Assembly: GCA_022824265.1 (NCBI GenBank)
Contig: JAJEAG010000096.1
Span: 1-64,000, forward strand
From: Candidatus Poribacteria bacterium
GTDB lineage: Bacteria; Poribacteria; WGA-4E; WGA-3G
Length of the DNA stretch: 64,000 nucleotides
Reading direction: 5' to 3'
Positions 1 through 8,876 of the stretch are shown in pieces. Under the pieces are notes generated by a model. It ran no database searches. It saw only the letters and a program-made list of their open reading frames with translations, and had not been told where the DNA came from. How positions within the stretch are numbered: position 1 is the first letter of the stretch; every line of letters begins with the position of its first letter. Position numbers and translations under genes: made by a program.

Positions 1-296
1 GCAAAAGGTAGTCCTTCATCCTGGACAACGGAATATATACCCACTAACTCCCGATCCTGGAAATCTTGGTTCAGATAACATATATGTTGAAGGTTGCTTT
101 GCTCGCTTCGGTTTACAGGACTGTATGTGAGCATGCGGGCGAGGAGACCTTGCCCCTACGGAATGTCCGAGGCGCAATGAATTGCGCGACTACGAACGCG
201 GTTTCTCCTTAAATTGACGCTATTGACGCTAATGGTTCAGTGAATCAGACATTCCACAAACACCCTATTATCCTGCTAATTTTGGTTCAGACAATA
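1..296. other. Left-edge intergenic stretch with palindromic repeats
   Basis: No gene recognised. A short frame is open from base 2 to the stop at 128-130, and its translation contains PGNLGSDNIYV. A second short frame near 229-333 contains PANFGSDNISV, and the underlying DNA of the two is clearly related. They may be remnants of a coding repeat, but I cannot name it. The rest is occupied by the palindromic repeats listed separately. Confidence 0.5.
93..193 (-). repeat. Composite GTAG palindrome element (units A+B)
   Basis: Read on the minus strand, each unit begins with GTAG followed by a hairpin. Unit A (137-159) has the stem GGGCGAGG/CCTTGCCC. Unit B (171-193) has the stem GCGCAAT/ATTGCGC around GA. 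The A-to-B spacing is 11 nt, the same as in the composite at 7335-7393. The flank from 93 (GGTTGCTTTGCT...) recurs near 4780. The layout resembles REP/BIME elements. Confidence 0.7.
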
Positions 297-2264
297 TCAG
301 CGTGGCAGTGCATGATAGCCTATACCGCTGAAGAATCCAACTACCATCCAGATTCCTACCATGACATATTCACCAAAGATTAGTCCAAAAGCGACTGGAC
401 GCAGCCTACGATACATCAATGGACCGCCGAATTTTAGTATAATGTATTTCAGCATCCAACCAAAGAAAATAGATGACCAAAGGTGAAACGCAGGATAGGT
501 GGCACCTAAAAGGTATCCTATCGGATGTAGGGACCACCAAACAAAACTCTGACGCATCCATAACATAAAGCCTGTGAATCCAGCACCTGCAATCATACTA
601 TAGACTTCAAGCCAATTTGTTTCAATAGGAAATTGGATAACTTTATTCATTCGATTAAAATATCCGCGTGGAGCACCGACATAAGACCAACTCTGTAAAA
701 ACAATGCACCTTTGTCATAAACCAGTGTCAAGGATGCGTATACAGAAACAAGGATGGCGAAAATGATTGAAACACCGAGTATTGGAACAATGCGACGTCT
801 GACAAGATTGACTTCATCTGCTGCCTTGAAACTGTGTAGGAAATTCGGCATCATAAATTCTCCCCAATCCCGCAGAAAACTGCGTTGAAAACTGAGAACT
901 GCGAGACTTTTTTGCCCCATTGCAGCAGATCCGACTGTAAAGTTCATGTAATCAGACGGAAAGAAAGGTGCTTGTACAAGTAACAATCCCCCGTTCACGA
1001 CCATCCATGATAATACAACAGAGGTAATGAAGATTGAGAGAAGTGTTACAACAGCAACCCATCCTGTAATGCCAGCAATCATCAAGAAGGCAACAAGTGT
1101 AACAAATCCAAATAAGAATCCGAGTAATGCTAATCGATACGGAATCGGTTCATCGGAGTCGTCTATCAATCGTCTTTCTCCTGAAGCATCTACTTGCTGA
1201 CTGGACATACCGAATGTTTTCCTAATAATTGATTTGATATGTTCACGTCCACCCCAGAAAATAGCAGGAACAAATATAAGATACCCTCCCATCACCTGTC
1301 GACTGCAGCTTACCCAAGGTCCTATCCCGAAACCTGTTGCATTCATGATTATATATTGTAGTTTGAAAAAGAGGAAGAAAAACCAAAGACTAAACGATAC
1401 TTCGAGTGTTAACAGTGCGGCTACACCGATAACTGAGAAGTAGATAGCAATGTTCATAGCGGGCCACATGCTGAGTGTATGCCAAGGTTTTTCTGTAAAA
1501 GCACGATGAATATTAAATATCAATGGTATTTCCGGTACATTGGGAAAATGGGCATGCATGCCGTTAAGAAAATGGATGAGTAGAGGTAGTGCCATGCCTA
1601 CCCACAGCAGTTTGTTTTTGAAAAAAGCATTGAGAAGGTTGCCGTGTTCAGGTTCGGCTGCCAGTTGTACCGGAATTTGAACCAAGGGAAATGAAAATCG
1701 TTCACGTTCTATCCACTGTTTTCGGAGGATTGTGCATAGACATATTGTCGTGAAATAGAACACGAACACAAATAGACCCCAAATAAGTAGGGGTTTAATC
1801 CAAGGTGACCACGGCACGTTTCCTCCCGGTGAAAGCCCCTCATAGAAATCTGTCACCGCCTGTGTGTCAGTTACCACTAACCATTCTGGGATATGAGGTT
1901 GAAGTGTCTCTGCCCAATCGTTTTCAGGAGTTGTGAAATAACGTAGTGCTACGAGACAAGGAATTAGAAACTGCAGCAATCCCATTGAAGGGATACCGAC
2001 AGCAACAATGATCATCATCCAGATCACCGTTAATTCAAGTGCAGAGAAAGAAAATCGGTTGTTTCTCGTGAGAAAACGTAAGGGGAGATTGATTAAGAAG
2101 ACAAGAAGTAGCAGTCCGAAGATTGAACCGACAGGTAGGTGGTTTCCTGCTATCCTTGAATTTTCTAAAAAATAGTTATTGTAGGGTGTGATTGCACACA
2201 TTCCCCCTATTAAAAAGAGACCTACAAGGATAGCAGAGAATCGTATTTTTGGGTGGCGAGGCAT
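297..2264 (-). CDS. DUF6785-like multi-pass membrane protein
   Basis: A 655-residue, very hydrophobic protein with roughly a dozen or more predicted membrane segments spread over its whole length, starting with a segment near residues 11-30. It has no soluble domain apart from short hydrophilic loops (for example around residues 345-375). The size, the start MPRHPKIRFSAI and the aromatic-rich loops resemble the DUF6785/DUF6784 membrane proteins that I associate with Poribacteria and Planctomycetes. The family function is unknown; transport or oligopeptide-transporter-like roles are only guesses. The gene is monocistronic, followed by repeat-rich DNA and preceded by a 369-nt gap. Confidence 0.6.
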   Translation of the reverse strand: MPRHPKIRFSAILVGLFLIGGMCAITPYNNYFLENSRIAGNHLPVGSIFGLLLLVFLINLPLRFLTRNNRFSFSALELTVIWMMIIVAVGIPSMGLLQFLIPCLVALRYFTTPENDWAETLQPHIPEWLVVTDTQAVTDFYEGLSPGGNVPWSPWIKPLLIWGLFVFVFYFTTICLCTILRKQWIERERFSFPLVQIPVQLAAEPEHGNLLNAFFKNKLLWVGMALPLLIHFLNGMHAHFPNVPEIPLIFNIHRAFTEKPWHTLSMWPAMNIAIYFSVIGVAALLTLEVSFSLWFFFLFFKLQYIIMNATGFGIGPWVSCSRQVMGGYLIFVPAIFWGGREHIKSIIRKTFGMSSQQVDASGERRLIDDSDEPIPYRLALLGFLFGFVTLVAFLMIAGITGWVAVVTLLSIFITSVVLSWMVVNGGLLLVQAPFFPSDYMNFTVGSAAMGQKSLAVLSFQRSFLRDWGEFMMPNFLHSFKAADEVNLVRRRIVPILGVSIIFAILVSVYASLTLVYDKGALFLQSWSYVGAPRGYFNRMNKVIQFPIETNWLEVYSMIAGAGFTGFMLWMRQSFVWWSLHPIGYLLGATYPAFHLWSSIFFGWMLKYIILKFGGPLMYRRLRPVAFGLIFGEYVMVGIWMVVGFFSGIGYHALPR

Positions 2265-2633
2265 ATCTGAGGTTTCCTACGATGTATAGTGGTTCATACA
2301 TCTTTGATGAAATGAACTGTAGGGCGCGGTGTTAAGCTGATTTCTTCGTACCGCGCTATACACCTGCTACCTTATACCAAATTCTAATAAATAAAACCAC
2401 ATTTTGAGACTTTAATAAATCCAAATGTAAGAGGCGTAATGAATTGCGCGTCTACGAACGCGTTTTTTGATAATGAGAAGTTATTATTAGAAATGGTATT
2501 ATATTTCTTTTTTGAATTAGTCGTTTTGGATTAGACATTTTGAAACAGGATTAATACGCGACAATTGAATGGTTCTGTATTTCCCTTGAGAATCACAACG
2601 ATTTTATGGTAAAGTATATAATGTTTGTGATGT
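2265..2633. other. Intergenic gap between two minus-strand genes
   Basis: Gap of 369 nt between the DUF6785 gene and the 3' end of the PhyH gene. It holds one unit-B palindrome (2433-2455) and AT-rich DNA. I see no convincing promoter, terminator or RNA gene. Confidence 0.5.
2433..2455 (-). repeat. GTAG palindrome, unit B copy
   Basis: Copy of the B unit with the stem GGCGTAAT/ATTGCGC, followed on the plus strand by the CTAC that reads GTAG on the minus strand. One stem position is changed (GCGT instead of GCGC). Confidence 0.65.
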
Positions 2634-3458
2634 TTATTCCCATCGTGCCCAAGCATTCGGATTGACATAACCTTCGTTTGAATAGGGATCATTTCCAGAA
2701 ACGACAACTACACCACGATAATTGCGTTGTCCCTTCCATCCGAGCCAAGATGCTGTTGAACAGTAATGGCTGACGAGAACGCGGCGATAGGCATTACTTC
2801 GGTTCTTTTTGGATCTGTGTAAAAGGTATCCGTTGAAAAAGAGGACACTTCCTGCTGTCATTTCAATTGGAATTTCGTCAGAATCGTCAAAACCGACTGC
2901 TTCGTGACAACTGTCAAATTCGTCGCGTTTGTTATGTGGATGACGATCATATATCACACCGGAACGATGGCTGTTGGGTAATATCCAGATACATCCATTA
3001 TCAACGGTGGCATCATCTAATGTGATCCAAGCCCCAACGAGTGATCGGTCACGCGTCGGTATGGGATGTTCGTCTTGGTGCCACGGATTACCAGTATGTC
3101 CCGGTACTTTACCTAACATCATTGACTGCATACACTTGACACCACCATCCCAAAATGGGATATGTGCACCTACAATTTCTTTGAGGATTTTACATATTTT
3201 TGGATGTTCAACGTAACGACGAACAAGAGGACTTAATGTATGTGGTTCACCGACACACATTATCCGGTCTAAGACTTCCGTTTCTGAAGCATTTTCTGGC
3301 ATGGATGGAATTGCAGAACAATCATAATCTCCTCGGAAGATTTTTACCATTTCCGATTTTAGTTCATCACATTCTTCAGGTGAAATGATATTTTGAACTA
3401 ATAGATAACCATCATGGATGTACTTTTCTGCCCAACTTTCAGAAGTTTTATTCGTCAT
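2634..3458 (-). CDS. Phytanoyl-CoA dioxygenase (PhyH) family protein
   Basis: A 274-residue Fe(II)/2-oxoglutarate dioxygenase of the PhyH family, expected to hydroxylate a small organic substrate in the cytoplasm using 2-oxoglutarate and O2. The facial triad is visible: H127 and D129 in WHQDEH, and distal H214 in GYLLHRSKKNR. A basic residue just after (R220 or R225) would bind 2-oxoglutarate. The double-stranded beta-helix core lies about residues 95-235. The length is normal for the family. PhyH genes are numerous in Poribacteria and related sponge symbionts, and their substrates are mostly unknown. The gene stands alone, divergent from the SpoIIM-like gene. The substrate cannot be read from sequence. 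Confidence 0.85.
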   Translation of the reverse strand: MTNKTSESWAEKYIHDGYLLVQNIISPEECDELKSEMVKIFRGDYDCSAIPSMPENASETEVLDRIMCVGEPHTLSPLVRRYVEHPKICKILKEIVGAHIPFWDGGVKCMQSMMLGKVPGHTGNPWHQDEHPIPTRDRSLVGAWITLDDATVDNGCIWILPNSHRSGVIYDRHPHNKRDEFDSCHEAVGFDDSDEIPIEMTAGSVLFFNGYLLHRSKKNRSNAYRRVLVSHYCSTASWLGWKGQRNYRGVVVVSGNDPYSNEGYVNPNAWARWE

Positions 3459-3561
3459 TTACGAAGTCTCCTTTATCCTATTCAAAACTGTTTCCACATG
3501 ATACCATATCTTATAGGGGATGTCATTTCAAATTTGGTGGGTGATGTATATAAATGTATAA

Positions 3562-3584
3562 GGCGCAATGAATTGCGCGACTAC
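3562..3584 (-). repeat. GTAG palindrome, unit B copy
   Basis: Perfect GCGCAAT-GA-ATTGCGC stem followed by GACTAC (GTAG on the minus strand). It sits in the divergent intergenic region between the PhyH and SpoIIM-like genes, about 50 nt upstream of the latter. Confidence 0.7.
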
Positions 3585-3632
3585 AAACCAAGATATTTTG
3601 ATGTATAATGTATCTCAGAAAAGGATAAATTG

Positions 3633-4595
3633 ATGACTATTAGTGAATTCATTGAGAAAAAGCAGAAGAGTTGGGATGAGTTAGAGGAATTATTGAGTCA
3701 GTCTCGGAAGGTAGATGCACACCAACTCAATCGACTCGGTTATCTGTATAGACGGATCACATCTGATTTGGCAGTGGCACGTCGAGACTATCCGCATGAT
3801 CGTTGTGTTATATATCTAAATGAGTTAGCATCCCGCGCACATTCCACTGTCTATCAAACTTCACCTCTGAAACGTGGAACTCTTGGTGAATTTCTTCGTT
3901 TCGGTTTTCCAACAGTATTCCGTGAAAATCTATATTTTATAGTTGCGTCCTTTTTTCTGTTTACCCTTGCATTTACAGGTGCATATTTGAGTGCGTTGCA
4001 TACTCCTGACTTTGTGGAAACCCTTGTTCCTGAAGAAACCTTATCTCATATCAAGAAATTGGGAGAAGGTGATTGGAACGATACACCAGCAGAAAACAGA
4101 AATCTATTAGCTGCCTTTGTAATGACGAATAACATTCGTGTTGCATTTCTTGCCTTTGCTTGGGGTATTATGTTTATGGTCGGTACTGCGTATATTTTAG
4201 TGTATAATGGCATTCTCATCGGTGCGGTTGCTGGATTGTGTCATGTAAATGGAGTTGCGTTAGCCTTATGGTCGTTTGTGTCGCCCCACGGATACATTGA
4301 ACTGACAACCATTTTTATTGCAGGTGGTGCGGGTATGAAATTAGGATATTCCATAATTGCCCCCACACTCTTAACGCGAAAGCAGACTTTGGTGAATGCT
4401 GCAAAGACAGCTATTCAGTTGATCGGTGGTTGTGTTTTCTTGCTGATAATTGCGGGTACTATTGAGGGTTTTGTGTCTCCTTCTGAGTTACCAAGTCCGA
4501 TAAAAATAGGTTTTGGAGCATTGACAGGGATTGTGCTATTCACCTATCTTTTTGGCATGAAAAAGCCTGATAGAAAGCAAGTAAATTTTGAGTAA
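3633..4595 (+). CDS. SpoIIM/DUF95-family membrane protein
   Basis: A 320-residue protein of the stage II sporulation M family. The soluble N-terminus (about residues 1-95) is typical: FIEKKQKSWDELEELL, then LGYLYRRITSDLAVAR. It is followed by about five membrane segments (from about residue 100). In non-sporulating bacteria this family is found with MoxR, DUF58, DUF4350 and DUF4129 genes, which here lie just downstream on the opposite strand, so the protein probably belongs to the same membrane-associated system. The ATG at 3633 is chosen over an in-frame TTG one codon upstream. No biochemical function is known. Confidence 0.8.
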   Translation: MTISEFIEKKQKSWDELEELLSQSRKVDAHQLNRLGYLYRRITSDLAVARRDYPHDRCVIYLNELASRAHSTVYQTSPLKRGTLGEFLRFGFPTVFRENLYFIVASFFLFTLAFTGAYLSALHTPDFVETLVPEETLSHIKKLGEGDWNDTPAENRNLLAAFVMTNNIRVAFLAFAWGIMFMVGTAYILVYNGILIGAVAGLCHVNGVALALWSFVSPHGYIELTTIFIAGGAGMKLGYSIIAPTLLTRKQTLVNAAKTAIQLIGGCVFLLIIAGTIEGFVSPSELPSPIKIGFGALTGIVLFTYLFGMKKPDRKQVNFE

Positions 4596-4620
4596 AATCC
4601 ATATTTATTTGCCCATTATG

Positions 4621-4643
4621 GTAGGTTCGGTTTCCTAACCGAA
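4621..4643 (+). repeat. GTAG palindrome, unit E
   Basis: GTAGG followed by a perfect 7-bp hairpin TTCGGTT-TCCT-AACCGAA. It has the same architecture as units A and B but a different stem sequence. A decayed relative lies at about 8715-8735. Confidence 0.65.
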
Positions 4644-4683
4644 ATCATAAGCGTCAATTTAGTGCCTAATGTTAGTGCATCTG

Positions 4684-4708
4684 ATACACCTTTCGCCCCT
4701 CTGGGGCT
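4684..4708 (+). repeat. 25-nt hairpin unit C, copy 1
   Basis: ATACACC, TTT, then hairpin GCCCC-TCT-GGGGC. It is identical over 25 nt to the copy at 9762-9786. The next copy begins 50 nt downstream. Confidence 0.7.
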
Positions 4709-4733
4709 AAGTTAAAAATGTGCCACGTGTTCT

Positions 4734-4758
4734 ATACACTTGTCGCCTCGCTGAGGCT
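4734..4758 (+). repeat. 25-nt hairpin unit C, copy 2
   Basis: ATACAC followed by hairpin GCCTC-GCT-GAGGC. It keeps the 25-nt frame of copy 1 while the stem has changed on both arms, so pairing is preserved. Confidence 0.6.
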
Positions 4759-4820
4759 TTAGTGTCCATGTCGGAGGTTGCTTTGCTTGATCCGATCTAC
4801 GAGGTTGTATGTGAGGATGC

Positions 4821-4883
4821 GGACGAGAGGAGACCTCGCCCCTACGAAATGTGAGGATGCGGACGAGGAGACCTCGCCCCTAC
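4821..4883 (-). repeat. Two tandem unit-A GTAG palindromes
   Basis: Two near-identical units (4821-4845 and 4861-4883), each with CGAGG-AGA-CCTCG and ending CCCCTAC (minus-strand GTAGGGG). They are separated by GAAATGTGAGGATGC. The first is preceded by the GGTTGCTTTGCT flank also seen near position 93. Confidence 0.7.
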
Positions 4884-4947
4884 GATAATGTAAGAAGCAT
4901 AAAGATTGATGGAATGATTTTAACCTGCCTGTTCCTGTCGTGATATT

Positions 4948-6303
4948 CTAAATCATAGATTTTGCTTTTAATTCCAGATATTTATTCACTACTGCCATTG
5001 TCAATTGGTGTGCGGGAACGTCAATAGTTATAACACCTTGTCGGCGCAAGATTTCTAAAGTTGCATGTTTTTCTTGGAGCAACCTTTCGGCAATTGCTTT
5101 TTGATAAACAGACTTTGAATTTGTAGCCTTCAGATCAGACAGTTCAACGATACCAGAATCGGTCAATGTTACACAAATAACAAGATGGTGTTTGGAGAAT
5201 TGTGCTACATAGGTTGCAATTCCTTCTGCAGAGTTGTTATCAAGAATGTCAGTGAAAAGTATTATAAGAGCGCGTTTCCGTTGTTTTGTTGCGAGGTATG
5301 TGAATGTGGATTCAAAGTCTGGTTCTACTGGATGCGCTGGAAGTGCGTAAATGGTTTCCAACATCGTAAGAAACTGTTTTCTTCCTGGTTTTGGAGGAAG
5401 GTATTGATGGACGTTATCGGAAAATGCAATCATGCCTACTTTGTCACCTTTCAGCATTGAGACATAAGCAGCCATTAATGTTGTGTTGATAGCATAATCC
5501 AATTTTAACATCGCTTTTTGTGAGATAGCTTCTGTATCAGGTGTATCAGATGTTCCTAATAGGATCGGTGATGCCATTAGTCTCCCCGTGTCCAACATGA
5601 TCATTATATCTTGACTACGTTCAGTTTCAAATTCTCTGACAATCGGTTTACGGTGTCGTGCGGTTGCTTTCCAGTCAATCCGTCGGAAGTCGTCATCAGG
5701 CAGATATTCGCGCAACCTTTCCATTTCCGTACCTTCCCCGAATTGTCGTGAGTTTTTTAATCCCATGCGATATAACATCCCGCGTTTTACTAAGAGTTCA
5801 TACTGCTTTATTACTTGTAAGTTGGGATATACCTTTATCTCTGTTGCTGCAGCAATTTTATGTTGACGTACGACTAAACCCAATACTCCCCAACACCGCG
5901 CATGAATATCCCCAAATTGATATACGCCACGCCGCATCGGTGTTAGATGATAAGAGATTGACTCATGTTCCATAGGCGGAACTAAACATTCGTGGATTAC
6001 CTGTTCATACAGGAATTCGTTTGGGAAATCGTCCTTTAGTTGTATCTTTACCTGATGGCGTGTGCGGTTGTTAATTTGTAGGGTACACACGTTCTCAATT
6101 CCCAACGAAAACTTAGCATTTATTTCTCGGTTTATTTCAATTCCTTTAAAGAATGGATTTGTCGCATAATCTATGATACAGACGATAATCAAGGATACAA
6201 GGTATGCACCACCGACATATATTAGTTGGGGAGTAACGGTGTAAAGTGCAATAGGTAGAACGGTTGGTATTAATAAGATTAGTGAACGTTTGGTAATATG
6301 CAT
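4948..6303 (-). CDS. DUF58 domain-containing protein
   Basis: A 451-residue protein with two N-terminal membrane segments (about 8-45), a beta-rich middle, and the DUF58 signature near residues 198-225 (REYLPDDDFRRIDWKATARH). This is followed by a von Willebrand A-like domain beginning MIMLDTG at 235-240. The vWA metal site looks degenerate (DTGRL rather than DxSxS). The gene lies 4 nt behind the moxR-like gene and is surely co-transcribed with it. MoxR ATPases and DUF58 proteins form a widespread, membrane-linked chaperone-like pair; the client here is unknown. Confidence 0.85.
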   Translation of the reverse strand: MHITKRSLILLIPTVLPIALYTVTPQLIYVGGAYLVSLIIVCIIDYATNPFFKGIEINREINAKFSLGIENVCTLQINNRTRHQVKIQLKDDFPNEFLYEQVIHECLVPPMEHESISYHLTPMRRGVYQFGDIHARCWGVLGLVVRQHKIAAATEIKVYPNLQVIKQYELLVKRGMLYRMGLKNSRQFGEGTEMERLREYLPDDDFRRIDWKATARHRKPIVREFETERSQDIMIMLDTGRLMASPILLGTSDTPDTEAISQKAMLKLDYAINTTLMAAYVSMLKGDKVGMIAFSDNVHQYLPPKPGRKQFLTMLETIYALPAHPVEPDFESTFTYLATKQRKRALIILFTDILDNNSAEGIATYVAQFSKHHLVICVTLTDSGIVELSDLKATNSKSVYQKAIAERLLQEKHATLEILRRQGVITIDVPAHQLTMAVVNKYLELKAKSMI

Positions 6304-6307
6304 ATTT

Positions 6308-7261
6308 TTAGCGCGGTATTTCTACTTCTGCAAGTAACCTGTCAATTACATCGTCCGGGGTTAGACCCTCAATCTCAGCATCTGGTTTCAATAGGATACG
6401 ATGGCGATAAACATGGGGAGCCAAGTATTTTACATCGTCAGGGAGAATGTAATCTCGTCCTTGTAATGCAGCATAGGTTTTACTTGCTAATAATAGAGCG
6501 ATTGATGCACGCGGGCTCCCACCTAACACCAGTTCATTTGACTTGCGCGATGCTTCTGCTAAATTGACAATATAGTTGAAAATAGATTCCTCCACTGTAA
6601 CTGTTTGAATTACATCTCGGTACTCCTGAAGTGAAGTGCTGTCAATTACACTTTCTACCCCTACTGCATCTAAACGAGTAGCGTTAAACCCTTGATGATA
6701 ATTCATCAAAATCTGCGTTTCTGCCTCAGGACCAGGATAATCCACCTTTAGTTTGAATAGGAATCTATCTAATTGTGCTTCTGGGAGCGGGTATGTTCCC
6801 TCATATTCAATAGGGTTCTGCGTTGCTAATACCATGAATGGTTGCGGTAATTCGTGTCGTATACCGTCAATACTGACTTGTCGTTCTTCCATACATTCTA
6901 AGAGTGCAGATTGAGTTTTTGCGGGTGTCCGGTTGATTTCATCAGCGAGTAAAACATTGGTAAAGACCGGTCCATGCTTCAGGTTAAATTGATTTGAAGT
7001 CGAATCATAGACACTTGTACCGACAATATCTGATGGCATTAGATCGGGAGTGAACTGGATACGACTAAAATCACCTGAAACCACCATTGCTAACGTTTTG
7101 GCAATAAGCGTTTTGGCAGTACCGGGTACACCTTCTAACAATACATGTCCCCCTGTGAACAGACTCACGACAACGAGTTCAAAGAGTTCTGCCTGTCCGA
7201 CAATTACTTTTTGTGCTTCTTGCTTTATTTTTTCAAAAGCTGTTTGGATTATATTTTCCAT
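6308..7261 (-). CDS. MoxR-family AAA+ ATPase
   Basis: A 317-residue AAA+ ATPase of the MoxR group, thought to act as a chaperone in the assembly or activation of membrane or metal-dependent complexes. Walker A is GVPGTAKT (residues 44-51), Walker B is VLLADEINR, sensor 1 lies in [23 protein letters not shown], and the C-terminal lid includes [12 protein letters not shown]. The length is typical. It sits directly before the DUF58 gene and after the DUF4350 gene, the classic MoxR neighbourhood. Confidence 0.92.
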   Translation of the reverse strand: MENIIQTAFEKIKQEAQKVIVGQAELFELVVVSLFTGGHVLLEGVPGTAKTLIAKTLAMVVSGDFSRIQFTPDLMPSDIVGTSVYDSTSNQFNLKHGPVFTNVLLADEINRTPAKTQSALLECMEERQVSIDGIRHELPQPFMVLATQNPIEYEGTYPLPEAQLDRFLFKLKVDYPGPEAETQILMNYHQGFNATRLDAVGVESVIDSTSLQEYRDVIQTVTVEESIFNYIVNLAEASRKSNELVLGGSPRASIALLLASKTYAALQGRDYILPDDVKYLAPHVYRHRILLKPDAEIEGLTPDDVIDRLLAEVEIPR

Positions 7262-7334
7262 AATTAATTGTATTTTCTACCTTTAGATGAATTGCGTGAT
7301 TACAATCACTTTAATTAACGTGAGTTCGTGAAAT

Positions 7335-7393
7335 GCGAGTGAGGAGACCTCGCCCCTGCGGAATGTAAGAGGTGCAATGAATTGCGCGACTAC
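7335..7393 (-). repeat. Composite GTAG palindrome element (units A+B), second copy
   Basis: Unit A (7335-7359; its GTAG has become GCAG) and unit B (7371-7393, stem GTGCAAT/ATTGCGC) with the same 11-nt spacing as at 137-193. It lies between the DUF4350 and MoxR genes, so it would be inside any transcript that spans them. Confidence 0.65.
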
Positions 7394-7433
7394 TAACGCA
7401 TCTCCTCCTAAAATTGATACTCTTAGGATATAT

Positions 7434-8573
7434 TTAGAATAATTGACTACCTGTTCTCCGAATTTTTGATTTTTCTCGGTATGCTTCAACTCTTTTTGCC
7501 AATTCAAGAAGTTTAGTTTCAGATATTTCGCCTGAAGATTCTAAGTCTTGGATAAGATTTGTGAGTTCCAAATCTTCATCAACTGCCCCACGTTGCATTA
7601 TTTCATTTAAAAAAGTCTTTGTCTCTAAATTGGGATTGACACGCCAACGCATTCCTAAATCTGCTCTAAATTTGTCACGTATATGTCGTAGAATAACATT
7701 ACGTGTGTTTCCTTTCTGATATAGCGCGGTCATAGCGTGTACGTATTCAGTGCTTAAGCGTCTATTTCTTTCTTGAATATCTAACGGTTCACCGAACCTT
7801 CTACCTTTCAGTGTTATGAAAATGAAAAGAATTAGACATAAATAAACAGCAGACAAACCTACTGGCGTTTTGAAGATGAATGCTATGAACGTGTTTTTTG
7901 GTACAGTCTCTTGTGTGTAATAAGTTTCCTCAGCGAGACCAATTCTTGCGTTTCGGGGTAGTGTTGACATCAGATTGTAGAGCAGCTTAGCGTTATCATC
8001 GTGTCGCAATCCGTTCTCCTGAAATAGATATGCGGATGTGGTAAGAAACACACGACCTTCACCATCACGCAGCGTTGCAACAACTGCATCATTTTCAGAG
8101 CCATAAAGAGCCACTACATCTCGTTCTGAAGTATCAATCACATAATATGTTCGTGGGTGGATTCTGTCTACAGCATGCATTGGAAAAAACGGATCCTCGC
8201 TAATTCTTTTAACGTATTCCATTCTTTTTGATAAATTACGCAATTTCAATTCATATATTGCGATAAGTTGTTCCATAGTTTTATGGTTGCCGCCGCTTAC
8301 GATTAGCGTGCCACCACTTTTGACGAAATCTTGTATTTTCTTCATCTCTGTTTCGGTTGGCATTTTATTTAGGTCTTGTAGGAAAAGTGCGTGGTATCTA
8401 TTTAGCCGTGAAGGATAATTAGCCGATATATTTGTGACGCGAAACTTTAACTTACGCAATATGCGGTATAATACACTACCCTCTTCTAATGTATCACAAG
8501 ATAACTGTGAACAAATTAGTATAAGAAAAATGAATATAAAAACAGGTGAACGGAGAAATCTGAATTTTGTCAT
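7434..8573 (-). CDS. DUF4350 domain-containing protein
   Basis: A 379-residue membrane protein. The N-terminus is a hydrophobic signal (about 9-25) ending in LSC, which could be a lipobox. An extracytoplasmic domain (about 30-235) follows, with a Rossmann-like GGTLIVSGG segment of the DUF4350 kind. There is one membrane segment near 240-262 and a cytoplasmic helical tail to 379. DUF4350 proteins accompany MoxR-DUF58-DUF4129 operons. The gene lies between the DUF4129 and MoxR genes on the same strand, with 172 nt and a palindrome before moxR. Confidence 0.75.
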   Translation of the reverse strand: MTKFRFLRSPVFIFIFLILICSQLSCDTLEEGSVLYRILRKLKFRVTNISANYPSRLNRYHALFLQDLNKMPTETEMKKIQDFVKSGGTLIVSGGNHKTMEQLIAIYELKLRNLSKRMEYVKRISEDPFFPMHAVDRIHPRTYYVIDTSERDVVALYGSENDAVVATLRDGEGRVFLTTSAYLFQENGLRHDDNAKLLYNLMSTLPRNARIGLAEETYYTQETVPKNTFIAFIFKTPVGLSAVYLCLILFIFITLKGRRFGEPLDIQERNRRLSTEYVHAMTALYQKGNTRNVILRHIRDKFRADLGMRWRVNPNLETKTFLNEIMQRGAVDEDLELTNLIQDLESSGEISETKLLELAKRVEAYREKSKIRRTGSQLF

Positions 8574-8645
8574 AGATTATCTAATTGAAAAACCATTATC
8601 ACGTGAGACATAATACCAAATTAATCTGATTCGTCTTGTTTATAC

Positions 8646-8668
8646 GGGCGAGGAAACCTCGCCCCTAC
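8646..8668 (-). repeat. GTAG palindrome, unit A copy
   Basis: Perfect stem GGGCGAGG-AAA-CCTCGCCC followed by CTAC (minus-strand GTAG). It is the cleanest copy of unit A in the window. Confidence 0.7.
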
Positions 8669-8689
8669 TGACAGTTCTTTAGTCTCGGA

Positions 8690-8828
8690 GAATGCACATT
8701 TGGCATTCTGAATTGGTTAGGAAACCGCTAAATCAAGAAATCAACGGTATGAACGCCTTTTGGCGTTCCCCAAATCAACGCCGAATGCGCGTATGGCATT
8801 CGTCGGGTATGAATGCTTTTTAGTATTC
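8690..8828. repeat. Cluster of four related hairpins
   Basis: Four hairpins built on the same theme lie within 139 nt: GAATGC/GCATTC (8690-8708), GAACGCC-TTTT-GGCGTTC (8751-8768), CGAATGC/GCATTCG (8782-8802) and GAATGC/GTATTC (8811-8828). The second and fourth are preceded by GGTATGAA. Stem changes are partly compensated between copies. Confidence 0.65.
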
Positions 8829-8876
8829 ACCGACTACCGTCAAAAAATAAGATAAATCTCGTTAATTGGGTATAAG

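Larger units (their letters stand above)
4596..4947. other. Convergent intergenic region packed with small hairpins
   Basis: This 352-nt gap between two converging genes holds a GTAG hairpin (4621-4643), two 25-nt hairpin units (4684-4708 and 4734-4758) and two unit-A palindromes (4821-4845 and 4861-4883). No gene is seen. Some of these hairpins may act as terminators for either flanking gene. Confidence 0.6.
8574..8876. other. Intergenic gap with REP-like hairpins
   Basis: Gap of 303 nt between the DUF4129 and DUF4350 genes. It holds one unit-A palindrome (8646-8668) and a cluster of four related hairpins (8690-8828). No gene or clear promoter is seen. Confidence 0.55.

Noticed and set aside
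4684-4758. Possible short CRISPR array (two 25-nt repeats)
   Set aside because: Only two copies at each place, the spacers of about 25 nt are not framed by more repeats, the repeat is a transcript-type hairpin, and no cas genes are present.
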